Shown here: one piece after another, positions 23,601 to 35,050 of the stretch
Numbering within the stretch: the first letter of the stretch is position 1
Layout of the letters: every line of letters starts with the position of its first letter
Origin: Pyrenophora tritici-repentis
Taxonomy: Eukaryota > Ascomycota > Dothideomycetes > Pleosporales > Pleosporaceae
Length of the DNA: 64,000 bases
Direction: 5' to 3'
Assembly (NCBI RefSeq): GCF_003171515.1
Contig: NC_089390.1
Span: 8,746,274 to 8,810,273 of the forward strand
Made by a program: the position numbers and the translations under genes
Notes under the pieces: model-generated
The model's database searches: none
Told to the model about the DNA's origin: nothing
The model's input: the letters and a program-made list of their open reading frames with translations, nothing else

Positions 23601-24736
23601 CCTTCATGCGCGATTTTAGCTCAGTCGTGACCAATTTCCATTTCCCTGCTAGGGCGGAGAATGTCACTCGTGTATTCTTTCCCTCTCCAACCTCATGCTC
23701 GGCGAACTCACATGTATATACGTATAGTGAAGAGAGGGGCGACTCGTTGGGCATCAATGCTTGTGGACCAGCAGCAGCTGGTGACAGAGAGAGCAAAGCA
23801 GCACCCTGTTAGTCTCATGTCCTGCTTTCCCCAGAACATGGAAAATTGCTTTATTTGCTGCGCGGACCTCCCTTGTGAACAAATGGAAGTCAGATCACAG
23901 AAGCTCCCCCTTCCTCTTCTCGCTACCAAACTTTTTCCTTCAGCCCACGAAACAGATATACCTGAACTCGATTGGCGTGGATAGTCTATGCATGTATAGA
24001 TCGATACGTCCTAGTGTTTTTCTTTCATGTGGGGGGAATGGGGAGGACATGGGACTTTGCACAGCCGAAATGCTGTCCTGCATCTACCGACATACTGTAT
24101 GGCCTCTCGTGGTGTGGTACTGGTAACACTGCTCTAATGGCGGGCATACGGAACTACATACTATTCTTAGAGCATTAGGGGTTGTAGATTGGGAGATGGG
24201 GTTGGAGTCAGTACAAACAACTTGTACATGTGAGAAACCCAGCACTCTACCTGCAAGACAACCAAAGCCCCCGGGCTCTGCTCTACAGACCAGGTTTCGT
24301 TACACAAGCTGCGTAGAAGCATGCCTAATGTGCACTAGCATGTCATCTAGACACTGTTACGTCGAACAAGTTAATAAATCATATATTTGTTACCCTCCTA
24401 GACACTGCACTCGAGCAATTTTCACTGAAAGTGGCGGCATGGGTAAGGGTTTGACACATGGTATCACTTGCTCCAACACTGACACGCTTCACTCAATTAA
24501 AGGACCAGTTCATAAGGCGATGTCGTTTAGTATTCTATTCATATCATGGTAGACTAGCTATCATACTGGAATCGCACGGCCTGCGAGTAGAGGGGCAGCA
24601 CCGCCACCTCACCTGTGCCGCATGCACATCAACCATCTGCGCCCTATGCTACTGTCGTTATTCGTAATGTCGTTAAGCCTCATCTCGCTTCTCTAATCAT
24701 ACAATATCATCTTCCACCTGCTGGGGGTGAAGATGA
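17685..24736. other. Seven-kilobase gene-free stretch
   Basis: No ORF above about 145 codons, no recognisable domain and no chain of exons in consistent phase was found on either strand. Base composition stays mixed and not strikingly AT-rich, so this is not an obvious RIP-degraded transposon. The short ORFs in 18.2-19.8 kb, 21.5-22.7 kb and 23.4-23.9 kb overlap on both strands and read like chance frames. The proximal 300 bp probably hold the 3' UTR of the zinc-finger gene and the distal end the 3' UTR of the PI31 gene. Confidence 0.5.
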
Positions 24737-25950
24737 TTAGATGAAATCACCGTCCCCGAACCCACCGAATGGATTGGGCGGCCGTCCACCTGCTCCGCCA
24801 AAGGCTCCAGGTCCGCCGAACGCGCCTCGACCAGGGAACATGGGACCTCTTCCTCTATCCTCCCTCCTTGGGTCTCCAGGGGCCACTATATCGTATCTTG
24901 CGCCCGGAGGAGCCATAGGATCATATCCGCCCTGTCCGCCCTGGCCGCGGAACAGCGGGTCGTCGAATGTGGGATGCATACCACCGCCGCCGAAACCACC
25001 TGGTCGTGGCAGTCCTCCAGCTAGATGTGCACGTAGAGGATCGTTTGGTCCAAGACCTTGTGGGTATAAATCGTCGTGGCCAATGTTGACGGGATATCGA
25101 TCCTCTGGAAGGCGGCCCGGTCGTTGGTTTATTCCTAACTCGTCGTCGAAACGCGGAATGGGCTCGGGCAAGTGTCGGCCTGAGTGCGGTCGCGCAGCAA
25201 GAGGGTCGTCGAACGGGTGGGGTCGCGCAGGACCTGGCTCGGTGGGAGGTTGGCGCGGATTGTGAGGTTCGCCACGTTCTGGTTCATGTCGATCTGCTGC
25301 TGATGTGGGTTGACTATCTGTGCTGCTCTCTTCGTATTCAGGTTTATTGATACCCGGTGCTAGCTTCTGGATCACAGAGATCTTGAGAAGCGAACCAAGG
25401 TCGTTTAGTCGGCCTGCTGAGATGAAGAGCTCTTGCACCTTCTGTGACACTTGTTCAGTTGGTGTATCTTCGGAAACGCTAAAGGGCAGCTGTGACTCGG
25501 AAATGTAGTCTTTGGTCGTGACTTCGAAATTTGTAGTCTTGTCATCGCCCAATGCAAGAGCGTATACAACAGCTTTGCCACCCAGTCGGTTGACCTTGAC
25601 GAGGTACTCCATGGCGGATTGTGCGTGCGCATATCGGAACTCGTATGTGGAAGATGCGTTCCACTTTGCGGGTAGTGCCTGTGGGTTTTCGGCGTCTGCG
25701 TATGCTTCTATGAGCAACCAAGTTATGACAGGTGATGCAAGGGTGAATGTGCGTGCCTACCTATTCGCTCGTCCTCTCCAAGGCCAATGAGGCGGAAGCC
25801 CACGGCAAGCATGCCCGCATGAACGGCCAGTGCGACAGCTTCGGTGCCGTTCTTGAGCTTTGATGCATCGCCCTTGGGGAAGGATGTAGCCATGAAGAGC
25901 GCGAGCGAACCTGCGCTCAGTGGATTGCCTGTTGTGTTTTCGAGGACCAT
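24737..25950 (-). CDS. PI31-family proteasome regulator
   Basis: Two exons on the minus strand: 25950-25761 and 25707-24737 (386 aa). The donor is GTAGGC and the acceptor ATAG. The N-terminal alpha/beta domain (about 1-180) matches the PI31 N-terminal fold, including GTEAVALAVHAGMLAVGFRL and the WNASSTYEFRYAHAQS segment. The C-terminal half is Pro/Gly/Arg-rich with repeated DDPL motifs and ends in a Gly-Phe-rich tail closing with GDGDFI, as in the PI31 C-terminal domain. PI31 (PSMF1, yeast Fub1) binds the 20S proteasome and affects its assembly, transport and activity. The ATG at 25950 is preferred because the frame's extension to 25956 begins with GTG. Family call is confident. Confidence 0.82.
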
Positions 25951-26493
25951 GGCCACGTTTTCTGTGTGTGTGATGTTCGTATCTGATAGTTTTGTAGTTG
26001 CTACGGATTAATTAGAGGATGCAAAAGCTTCGAGTGTGAAGGATTAAAAGAAAGATTTATAGTGAGAGAGTGTGCTGATTCATGTAACGACATTTCGCGA
26101 ACCATGAGGCAGAAGCATCAACCAATGACGCATAGGCGGGGTCCGGGGCGCGCTAGCAATGCACATGCGGGACTGCCATCTTTGATCTGCACGCCCAACG
26201 CCTCACGATATCTGTTCATGCACGATTATAAGCTGCAAAGACCGATTAGCTTTCTTCAGTGTGACTCCATGACATCACGACTGAAACAAAGGCGTCGTTC
26301 AGAATCAGGTTATATTACTGAGCGACGAGGTTGCTCAATGTGCGCCAACACGTATTTGTGAACAACGATACTACAAAGGGGAGATGCGCCAACCCATGGG
26401 GAATAATGTGGGATGAAATAACGCCAAGTGCAATGCAACAATAAGTCATGAACGTATTCAAAGAAAATCAAATGGATAGGGAATTCGAGAAAT
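25951..26493. other. Intergenic region between the PI31 gene and ATG18
   Basis: 543 bp. Both neighbours are on the minus strand, so this holds the PI31 promoter and the ATG18 3' UTR. No other feature was seen. Confidence 0.45.
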
Positions 26494-27982
26494 CTACTCT
26501 GGGACATCTTGTGACGTGCTTGCGGCAAGCTCGTTTGGTTCAAGGAGTCTGCAAAAGTTAGTAGGCGTCGCGCAATGAGAAGCGAACAGGCGACTTACGA
26601 ATACTGCTTGTATAGAGTACCCTCACCTCCTTTCTCGAGATCGACGTTGAAAACGTAGTAGTTGCCTTCGCTTGTGACTACCATGATTTGGGGGCCATTG
26701 TTATTCAGTGCAACCACGTTCCTTGGGGGACCCGATGAGGACGTCGTTGGCGAACGTGGTATTTTGACCCAAGCAAAATCGCGCGAGGGCTCCCAGATCT
26801 CCGCTACTGCGCTGGGTAGGTATCCGCCGACAGTCGCGGCAAACGACTTTCCAACCGTTTGTGATGTGCGTCGGATCAAGCTTCCAAACGTGGGGTTTAT
26901 CGCTTTGCGCTCTGGAAACGATACATCTGCTATGCTCGCATCAAACTCGTCGGCAGTCTCCTCGCTTGCCCGGCTACTGGTGCGCTGATGAGAAGCGGCC
27001 GTCGGTTTCGTAGGCCCAGAGGATACGCTGTTACTTCTACTGTTGGGCGCACCCAGGCGGAAGATGTGAACAGTCTCGGTTGCCGAGGATACGCTGAGCA
27101 GGGTGGACGTCGAATTAAACGACATGCTGTAAATCCTAGCTGGTATTGAACCCCGTCTGAACTGGTACAGCTTCTGCGCATCCGGTATCGAAAAGACTCG
27201 GATTATGGTGCCCTTCTCAGATGCCGTAGCAAGCAAAGTACCGTCATTGTTTAGTGCAATGCACGAAAGCGGCGAGTTGTGCGCCTCGATGACATTGACT
27301 GCCTCCATCTTGGTTGCATCATATATAAGAACCTCTCCGCTGGTTGGAGCAATATGATCGGCCTTGGGCGGAGCATGTGAAGGCGGCTGGAAGGTAGCAG
27401 GCGCGGCTTTGGTGGGGAGCGGGTATACGAGGTAGTTGTTGTCCGATGATGCTGACAGGGCGCATATGGCTATGAAACTTAGTGTCTGTAGACGTCTTGG
27501 TCTGGTGGGCTTACCGTTGGGGTTCGGGGATGTCTTCTCAGTCTTCAGCATCTGCATGTTGCTTATATCGTAAATGTAGAGTTCTGATTCAAGCACAACT
27601 ACGAGGCGCTTTCTGTTCATCCGCATTGCTAGAATGGCTGTGCGGAACGTCATCTCGCATATAGTCGAATGCCTCTTGACAAAATCAGTGGATGTCGGGC
27701 CAGGGATACGCGTCTGTGAGACGAACCTTGGTGTTTTGTATTCGCAGCACGCGAGGCGACAGTGTTAGGGCAACGAGCGATGTGGAAAAGAGCATCTCGA
27801 GGCTGGAAACATCTCCCTCACGCGACTCGGACTGCTTGTTGAACGGGTCGGTGGTATATATGCGATAGCCATTTGTTGTACCTGGGAACCAAGCTCAGTA
27901 TATCACCCCCAACTATATTCTAACGTTACCACATACCGACGCCCAAATGGCTGTGATCCTGGTTGAATGTTACGAAATTCAT
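26494..27982 (-). CDS. ATG18: Autophagy PROPPIN Atg18
   Basis: Five exons on the minus strand: 27982-27937, 27881-27727, 27674-27515, 27469-26599 and 26548-26494 (428 aa). The protein starts [16 protein letters not shown] and has the seven-bladed WD40 beta-propeller of PROPPINs. The phosphoinositide-binding motif FRRG lies at about 224-227 within [18 protein letters not shown]. The loop with Ser-rich sequence (about 255-300) is the usual divergent blade insertion. Atg18 binds PI3P and PI(3,5)P2 and works with Atg2 at the phagophore and vacuole. Intron 3 (27514-27470) is 45 nt without a stop, so it could be retained as 15 extra residues. The last exon codes for the short tail [10 protein letters not shown] to VPE. 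It lies head-to-head with PPM2. Confidence 0.9.
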
Positions 27983-28344
27983 GGCTGCCGTTGGTATTCG
28001 ACTCGGTCTTGTGTCGGATGTTCGGGGAGCTACGTTATAGCTGTGGGTGATGGCTAGGCAGCTGCGCAGAAGCGGTCAGCCCTGTGGGCGACGTGGAGAG
28101 GCGATGTTTGCCTGAGGCTATAGCGATGCAGTGGCCAGCTTGTACAAGTGCCTAGTCAAGCCAAAGAAGGAAGCCGTTGAAAACGCTGGTCGCCAGCTGC
28201 CGGCTGACGGTGTTGAACCGATGTTCACGCGCGCATGCAGGGATCCTGGCCATGAGCTTAGCCCCGCGCAGTGGCTGTGCGCTAGAAAACATTACTCGTT
28301 GTAGTAGCCATCCACACATCAAAAAAGTCACCACGTCAACAAAC
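27983..28344. promoter_or_regulatory. Divergent promoter region ATG18 / PPM2
   Basis: 362 bp between the start codons of two head-to-head genes. The two promoters must share this short space. No TATA box is evident. Confidence 0.5.
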
Positions 28345-31300
28345 ATGGCCATGATGGGCAATATGCCGCCCAAAAAGAGCGCTCCGAAGCGCAAAGGCAA
28401 CCAGAAAACCTTACGGGAGAGACGAGATGTTGACATCATGAACGTGAGCGCTCCCAACCTCACCCAGCCGACCATGTCTCTACTACTACTGAGTCTATTT
28501 CCAGCCCGAATTGATCTCAAAATGAGCATGCAGGCTATCCTGCTTGGAAAGTCACTGGACTGACATGGTAGTTAGACAAACGACAGCAGCATTGTATCCA
28601 AAAGGAGTGTTTCTAAACTGTACCTCACAAATGAACCAGACTTCTATGAGCCATTCGTCCCGAAATTTGTTCGACGCAGTACGCAGCTTCTCGCTCACCA
28701 ATTTGGCCTGAGACATGCACTGACTTCGTACATCAACAACCAGACCCTTTGATCAACCGCGGATATTGGCTACGCATGCACGCCATTGAACAGGCTGTCC
28801 GTAGATTTCTGGAATTGGAAAATGACAAGCAGAAGATTGTGATAAACTTGGGATCTGGCTAGTAAGACAGTAGCAGTTGGCTCCTGTGCCGACACGAGAC
28901 ACTAAATTTGAGTAGCGATCCGTTACCTTTCCAATTCTGGCATAGGTATGCTTCTCTTGCAGAGTCGGCCACATTTGTAGATGTCGACTACCCGCAGTTG
29001 ATGGAGCGGAAACGAGATCGTATGCTCAGTAATAGCCTTCTTCGAGACGCTTTGCTCAAGACCAAGCTCCGCACATCCGAGCAGCCTGTTTACCTTCGAA
29101 GTGACGGCTATATGGCACTGGGCTGTGATCTAAAAGACCTTGTAACGCTTGAACGTGTTTTACGGGCCGAGTTCGACATTCCGGCGGCCTCAGTCCTGTT
29201 CGTCGCCGAGGTTTCTGTGACTTACATGCCGCTAAAAGACTCTGATACTCTCATACAGTGGGCTAGTACCCTGGAAGACGGTATTTTGGCCCCAAGTCCT
29301 GTTTGACAGGGGTATACTGATCATCACCTACAGCTCGCTTCTGTATACTGGGTATGCAGCCCTTCTACATGCAGCATTGAACAGACTGATCTTACACCAT
29401 CTAGAACAATATCTGCCACAGGGCCCGGAACATCCCTTTGCCAAGACTATGTTGTCTCACTTCGACAAACTACAGGCATCAATCAAGGCGGTCAAGTTAC
29501 ACTCCTCGCTGGCTCAGCAAGCGTCTCGTTTCCGCAACGCGGGTTGGCCAACACTAATCATGGCCCGCAATCTATGGGACCTTTGGTCGGATGATTCCTT
29601 TACTCCTCCCACTATCAGGCGCGGGCTAGATGCCTTTGAGCCGTTTGACGAGTGGGAAGAATTTGCGCTTTTTGGCGGTCATTACTTCCTACTTGTTGCA
29701 TCAAATGCGGAACAAGGGACATCTACCGAGAAATTGTGTGATGAGACAGCCATCAAAGAGTGCAGCAAAGCTACCGATGCGGAGAGTATCACCTTACAAT
29801 CTTGGAAGCAACCAACCGGTGAAGCCCTGACAGCGCGACGTTTCACAGCTGCATTCGCTCTTGACAGGGACTCGGTGGCCATCCATGGTGGACAAGGGAC
29901 ACAGGCCCGTCTCGCTGATATGGATGTGTTGAAGCGACAAGATGATATCGAGGATCGCACGACCCAACCTTCTAGCCAGCTGCCTACTGCACGCATGTGC
30001 CATACTATCACATCAATGTCCAACGGTGAAGCACTGTTGGTCGGAGGACGCGGATCGCCAACGCAGGCTTGTGCAGATTCATGCTGGCTGTTCAAGGACA
30101 GGACTTGGACCAGAGTGGATGGCCTCGTGCCAGCTCGCTACCGGCATTCTGCCGTCGCCGTTATGTTGGGGTGTGGGGACACACAAGAACACGGTGTCCT
30201 TGTCTTCGGTGGCAAAGCCAGTGACGGCACAGTACTCGATGCCGATGACTGCTGTGCCCTATGGACTGCCAACAACGGATGGCACAGCATTCCCGTCGAC
30301 GGAGCGCGTCCGTCTGCACGCTTTGGTGCCGCCATGTCTACGATCGACTCAGCACAAAATCGCGGGTTGCTGACAGGAGGTGGGAACCAAAGCGGCGTGG
30401 TTGTGGAGGACGCCGTGTGGGAGTGGTCCATTTCCGCACCAACACCACGACTAAGATTTAATGACCGCACCAATGACGTCCGCAGCAATCTGGAAAACTC
30501 TGCATATGCACGTATAGGTTCCAGCCTGGTTCCTTGGGGCAAGTCGTTGATGATGATTGGAGGTGTTTCAAAGAAGCATATCCACAGTCTGTCAGACGAC
30601 TTTCTACTTTTAACATGCAGTGACACGACTATAGAGGTGGAACAACCCAGTATGCATGTGTTGCCACCAACAACATGGCCTTTGCTAGTGGGTGTAGGGG
30701 CCGTTTCAACCTCCGCAGGCGAGATTGTGCTTACAGGAGGGGGAGCGGTATGCTTCTCGATGGGAAGCTACTGGAACGAGGATCCGCTCATTCTCACTGC
30801 TGGGTCTAAGCAAGGGTCAAAGCCATGGCGTCGTGTTGTGCCGAGTCATAGCAGCGGCACAGCAGGCACGGTACAAGCGAAAGTCGCTGGAGCTGCACCT
30901 CAAACTCGGCGAAAGCAAGTTTGTGCGAAGAGGAAGCCCGATATCTCTGCACGCACTACCGAGATCACGAGGGTACAGCTCAAGTCGTCAGATGACTTTG
31001 CAAGCCTAGTTGCAGCTTCCAAACCCGTCATCATCGAAGGTCTCGATATCGGGCCGTGCACAGACCTGTGGACTCTAGACTACCTGAAAGAAAAACTTGG
31101 CCCCCAAAGAGAACTCGTGATCCACGAGTGTCCGTCAGATCGCATGACGTTCAAGGACAAGAACTTTGCCTACGTAAAAAAATCGGTGGCAGACTTCTTA
31201 GATGGGATTGCACAAGGCTCGCACGCATATCTTCGCGCCGTATCATCAAGCCAACCAAACAAGCTGCCCACTAAACTTGAAGATGACTTTCCCAACATTG

Positions 31301-31869
31301 CCAGCGACTTCAGGTTGCCCGATGTTTGCAGTGTAGTGAAGGAAAACTACCATTCCTCTCCCCTCCGTATCTCGGGCCCTGTATCCCTCTGGCTCCACTA
31401 CGACGTCCTCTCCAACGTCCTCTGCCAGATTCGCGGTAACAAAACTCTTTATCTCTACCCTCCATCTGATGTCTCATATCTAGACTACCCGCCTGGAGGC
31501 TCATCTTCCAACACTGATGTACTAACCTCCAAGCACCCCAAACTGCGGAACACACATCCCCATGTCGCTTCCCTCAAGCCCGGTGATATTCTCTTCATAC
31601 CGCCCATGTGGAGTCATACCGCTACGCCAGAGGATGGCGTAAGTGTAGCAGTCAATGTTTTCTGGAAGGGATTGGACAAGGGGTATGCGGCTGGTAAAGA
31701 TGTCTACGGAAACAGAGACTTGCAAGCGTATGAGAATGGTAGGAGGGATGTCGAGAAGATCGTGAGAGCGTTCAAGGACATACCTGTTGATGTATCACGG
31801 TTTTACCTGGAGAGGTTGGCCGGCGAGATTTTGGAAAGAGCCAAGAAGATGGGGGAGAAGAAGATTTGA
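28345..31869 (+). CDS. PPM2: tRNA wybutosine-synthesizing protein 4 (Ppm2/TYW4)
   Basis: Six exons: 28345-28443, 28576-28678, 28744-28861, 28916-29280, 29334-29351 and 29405-31869 (1055 aa). The N-terminal leucine-carboxyl-methyltransferase-like domain (about 33-330) shows TNDSSIVSKRSV, NPLINRGYWLRMHAIEQAV, the SAM-binding INLGSGYD and ARFCILEQYLPQGPEHPFA. A Kelch-type propeller follows (about 400-720). The C-terminal JmjC/cupin domain (about 790-1000) has the metal ligands HYD in LWLHYDVLSN and a second His in PPMWSHTATPED. Ppm2/TYW4 methylates and methoxycarbonylates the wybutosine precursor at position 37 of tRNA-Phe. Exon 5 is only 18 nt but is needed to join the methyltransferase motif. 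The length fits the fungal three-domain form. The domain order is seen; the reaction is family knowledge. Confidence 0.9.
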
Positions 31870-32060
31870 GAGGATGTTGGGAAGGAGTGATGGTTCATGT
31901 AGACGTTGAGAGTTTCTGTGGCATTTGTAACACCGATGTCCTTTTCAACATTGATAAATATTAGTCCATGTCCGTAACTTAATATCAGTCTTGTGCAATC
32001 TTATCTTATTATGTCTGATCATTTGGTTAAACTACCTATGATTATTTGTATCATACACAG

Positions 32061-34121
32061 TTATGCCCATCTCAGCCATCCTGCACACTCATCTTCCCAC
32101 ACTTCCCCCCACCGCCTTTCATCCAACTCCACTGGCCCATCCCATTTCCCGACCCTTGGCGCGCCCGTCCCCGGTTCCGGAAGACAGATCCACTCCCTGA
32201 TACATCCAGGGACCTCCTGTCTACTATGACTAACACAAAGTAACGCCTGATGATCCTGCAGGCCGTTGACAACAACCTCCCCGTCCCTCTTCACCGGTCT
32301 CAGCCCCGCCTCCGAAGTCTCCAGAGCCATGGACTGGCCTTGACTTAGGAACAAAAGACATTTATCTCTCACCAAATCATCCATACCACTGAACGCTTCG
32401 TCGAGGATAACAATATCGGGATTACGAATCGTGGCACGGAGAAAGAGTAGAACCCGTTGGGCTGAGAATGACAGTTCACCAAAGAGCGTTTCGCTGGCCC
32501 ATCCAAGATCCTTTGAGCCTTCTTTCTCACTCGCCTTGAAGCCAGTAGCCGGTCTCAGTTCTTTCTCAAACCACACCAGAGAAGTTTCCACGCGCCTCCT
32601 CGCCTCATCATCAAGCCTTGGTTTCGTAATCGGAGTATCGCTCCACGCACTCTCGAGCGCCGTTCTTATTCTCAGATGTTTAGGAAAGAGGGCATGTACC
32701 TCTGGGCTCGCATGACCCATGCGAGCCTGAATCTCGAAAATCGTGATGCCTGGAACACCTGGCTCTGGGAGACGCGAGCGCTGGAAGAGCTTTACGGGCA
32801 CGGAGTAGGTTTGTGGATGGTCGGAGGTCACGAGACTGAGGAGCGTTGTTTTGCCTGAGCCGTTTGCGCCAAAGATACCCCAGCGTTGGCCTCGGTGGAC
32901 GGTCCAGTGGAGGCCGAATTGGGGTGTACCGGTGTATTGGTCAGGCTGTTGCCAGTCGCCCAAGACAGAATTTGTACCATATGATATGCGTACGCCTTGC
33001 ATCTCGACGATGGGTTCTCCGATGGGGGTATCCGACGTGTCAATTTTCTTGTATCCATCTCGACTCAGTGTTGTTGTAGTCTGCAATTCTGTGGCTGATT
33101 CTTGCTGTATGCCTACTGACATTGACGCTTTGTCACCACCCGTTGCTTGTCTTTCAAGTCCTTCATTTCTCGCCTGGAGAATATTCAAAACCTCATCTTT
33201 CGGACCCAAACTCTCAACTTTCCCATCTTGCCCCGCATACACAACATGCGTGACCCAGTCCGGAATATCATCCTGCGGTCTCAGCGAGAGTACAATACGA
33301 GGCGCGTTAACTTCCGCAAGACGATGTAATACCTTAGAGATATGCCTTGTAACGATCGGATCTAAGCCAACTACTCAGAAATTAGTATACCACTTTTCTA
33401 TACGCATACACCTGAACCTACTGAACGGCGCATCCAAACACAACATTTCGGGCGCACTCAACAACGCCTTTGCAATCCTCGCTCTCCTACTCTGCCCATT
33501 ACTCAACATATTGACTGGCTTCTCGATAAACCTTTCTAGCTCCAAGTCCCGCATGACCCTCTTCATGTCCTCCTCTCCCACGCTTTTAGCTTTGAGTTCC
33601 TCTTCCCCAGGATTCATCGTTACGATCCCGGTTAGATATCGTTGCACTGTGAAATCCGTGTCTTCTTTGAGTGACTCGTACCGGGCCGAGAGATAGGCAC
33701 CACCAAAGGCCTTACGTTCCACATCAAAGCCCACATACTCTATCGCACGCTCTGGAAACCGAAGTCTGGGCTTCTTCTCCGTGATGGCGGGACTAAGGAG
33801 GTAAGGGAATGACCGGGCTGTCGGTGGAAAACAAAGTAACTGCCCACGCAAAATTTGGAGAAACGCAGTTCGGATATCAGATGAGGGACTGAGGATGGCC
33901 CAATGCTCATTTGGCGATGAGAAGGAGGGCAATGAAATCGTCAAGTCGGGAAATAAAGCTGGGTTTGCAGATGCATTCTGTCTAACTTTGACCGAAGGAT
34001 GTTGCCGATAAAAAGTACCATTCGTGATGCTCACAATGGGCAGCGAAGAATAAAGTCTACGTGAAGCATGTAGTCTTGCGCATCTTGTAGCTGCAAAGAA
34101 CAGCGCTGGTGTTCTTCGCAT
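32061..34121 (-). CDS. Mitochondrial-type soluble twin ABC ATPase (YDR061W-like)
   Basis: Two exons on the minus strand: 34121-33422 and 33370-32061 (669 aa). There are no membrane spans. The N terminus is Arg/Ala/Leu-rich (RCARLHASRRLYSS) and looks like a mitochondrial presequence. Two nucleotide-binding domains follow. NBD1 (about 30-290) has the signature LSNGQ at 206-210, but no Walker A motif (SPSSDIRT stands in its place) and LDAP instead of the Walker B Asp-Glu. NBD2 (about 350-600) has an intact Walker A GANGSGKTT (401-409) and Walker B VILDEAF, but a degenerate signature LSFSAQ. The best-known relative is yeast YDR061W, a soluble ABC protein of unknown function. The function here is unknown. 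The intron junction rebuilds the conserved GLDP D-loop. Confidence 0.82.
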
Positions 34122-34283
34122 GGCGGAAAAATCAGTGTGTTGCTATGGCTCCGCGGTGGAAATAAGAACGAAGCATGACGTCGCGGGATATCATCTGCCG
34201 AGGTACGTGATAGCCGCCGCATCACGATCAGAGTGCACGGTGGTGAGTATACAAGTCCTAGACTATCACACGAGCAAACCGCC

Positions 34284-34727
34284 ATGATTCCCAGCCTCCA
34301 GCCCTCAAGGCCAAAAGTAACTACTCTCAAACCCGCAGCAGCACAACAACTAACGCCCAACCTCCAGCCTCCACAACACTCCTCACACCACCCACCCGCG
34401 CAACAACAACAGCGACGCGTCTTCCACTCCCCATCCCATGTCCCCTCCCAACAATCACAACTTCCTACAAATCCGCCTTTGAACTCTGCGCGACCCCGAT
34501 CGCAAATCGAAGCCATGCCGCCATTCGGTCCCGCTCAAACACCCGCTACTTTCTTCACACCCGTCTACGATAGCGCGATACGGCATCCAGTCTTCTTCAC
34601 GCAGAATCTAAAAAAACCGCCGTTTCCAATACCGCAGGTTGCTGCTCAGAGCTGGAATCCGGTGGCGAGCGGATATGTTGCGGAGCAGAGGAGGAGCGGT
34701 GAGGTAGCTGGGAAGACGAAGTTGTGA
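34284..34727 (+). CDS. Small Pro/Gln-rich hypothetical protein
   Basis: An open frame of 147 residues starting 162 bp from the start of the divergent ABC gene. The first half is Pro/Gln/Ser-rich and low-complexity. The second half, from an internal Met at 34515, reads MPPFGPAQTPATFFTPVYDS and is better ordered, ending in a basic tail. A 70-residue protein from 34515 is an alternative. No family is recognised. It could be a genuine small gene or a leader ORF. Confidence 0.4.
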   Translation: MIPSLQPSRPKVTTLKPAAAQQLTPNLQPPQHSSHHPPAQQQQRRVFHSPSHVPSQQSQLPTNPPLNSARPRSQIEAMPPFGPAQTPATFFTPVYDSAIRHPVFFTQNLKKPPFPIPQVAAQSWNPVASGYVAEQRRSGEVAGKTKL

Positions 34728-35050
34728 GAGTTTTGGCTTAAGGGCTGGATGGATGTGCATGGCATGGTGCTTTGGAGTGTTGAGCGAGTTATAATTGGTT
34801 ATGATGATTTGATAAGATATCAGGGGCTAGTATGGTTTGTACTTTGTGATCGAGTTTTTGGACAGCGAGCTTACGGCAGGTGTAATTTTGCGGGATTGTT
34901 CAATCGTATAACATTGCCATCTTGATATGTGCTACTTAGTGTAGCGGGTATCTTACTATTCCACACGTGTCCGCTGCCATGCAATCTTAGTTTCACCGAC
35001 CATCATTTCATCTCTTGTTGCGCCTAGCGCACAGACGACCTATTCCAGCT
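34728..35050. other. Intergenic region, convergent
   Basis: 323 bp between two converging stops. It is AT-rich and nothing coding was seen. Confidence 0.45.

Noticed and set aside
17685..24736. RIP-degraded transposon
   Set aside because: Composition is not notably AT-rich and no transposase or terminal repeats are visible by eye; a computed RIP index would settle it.
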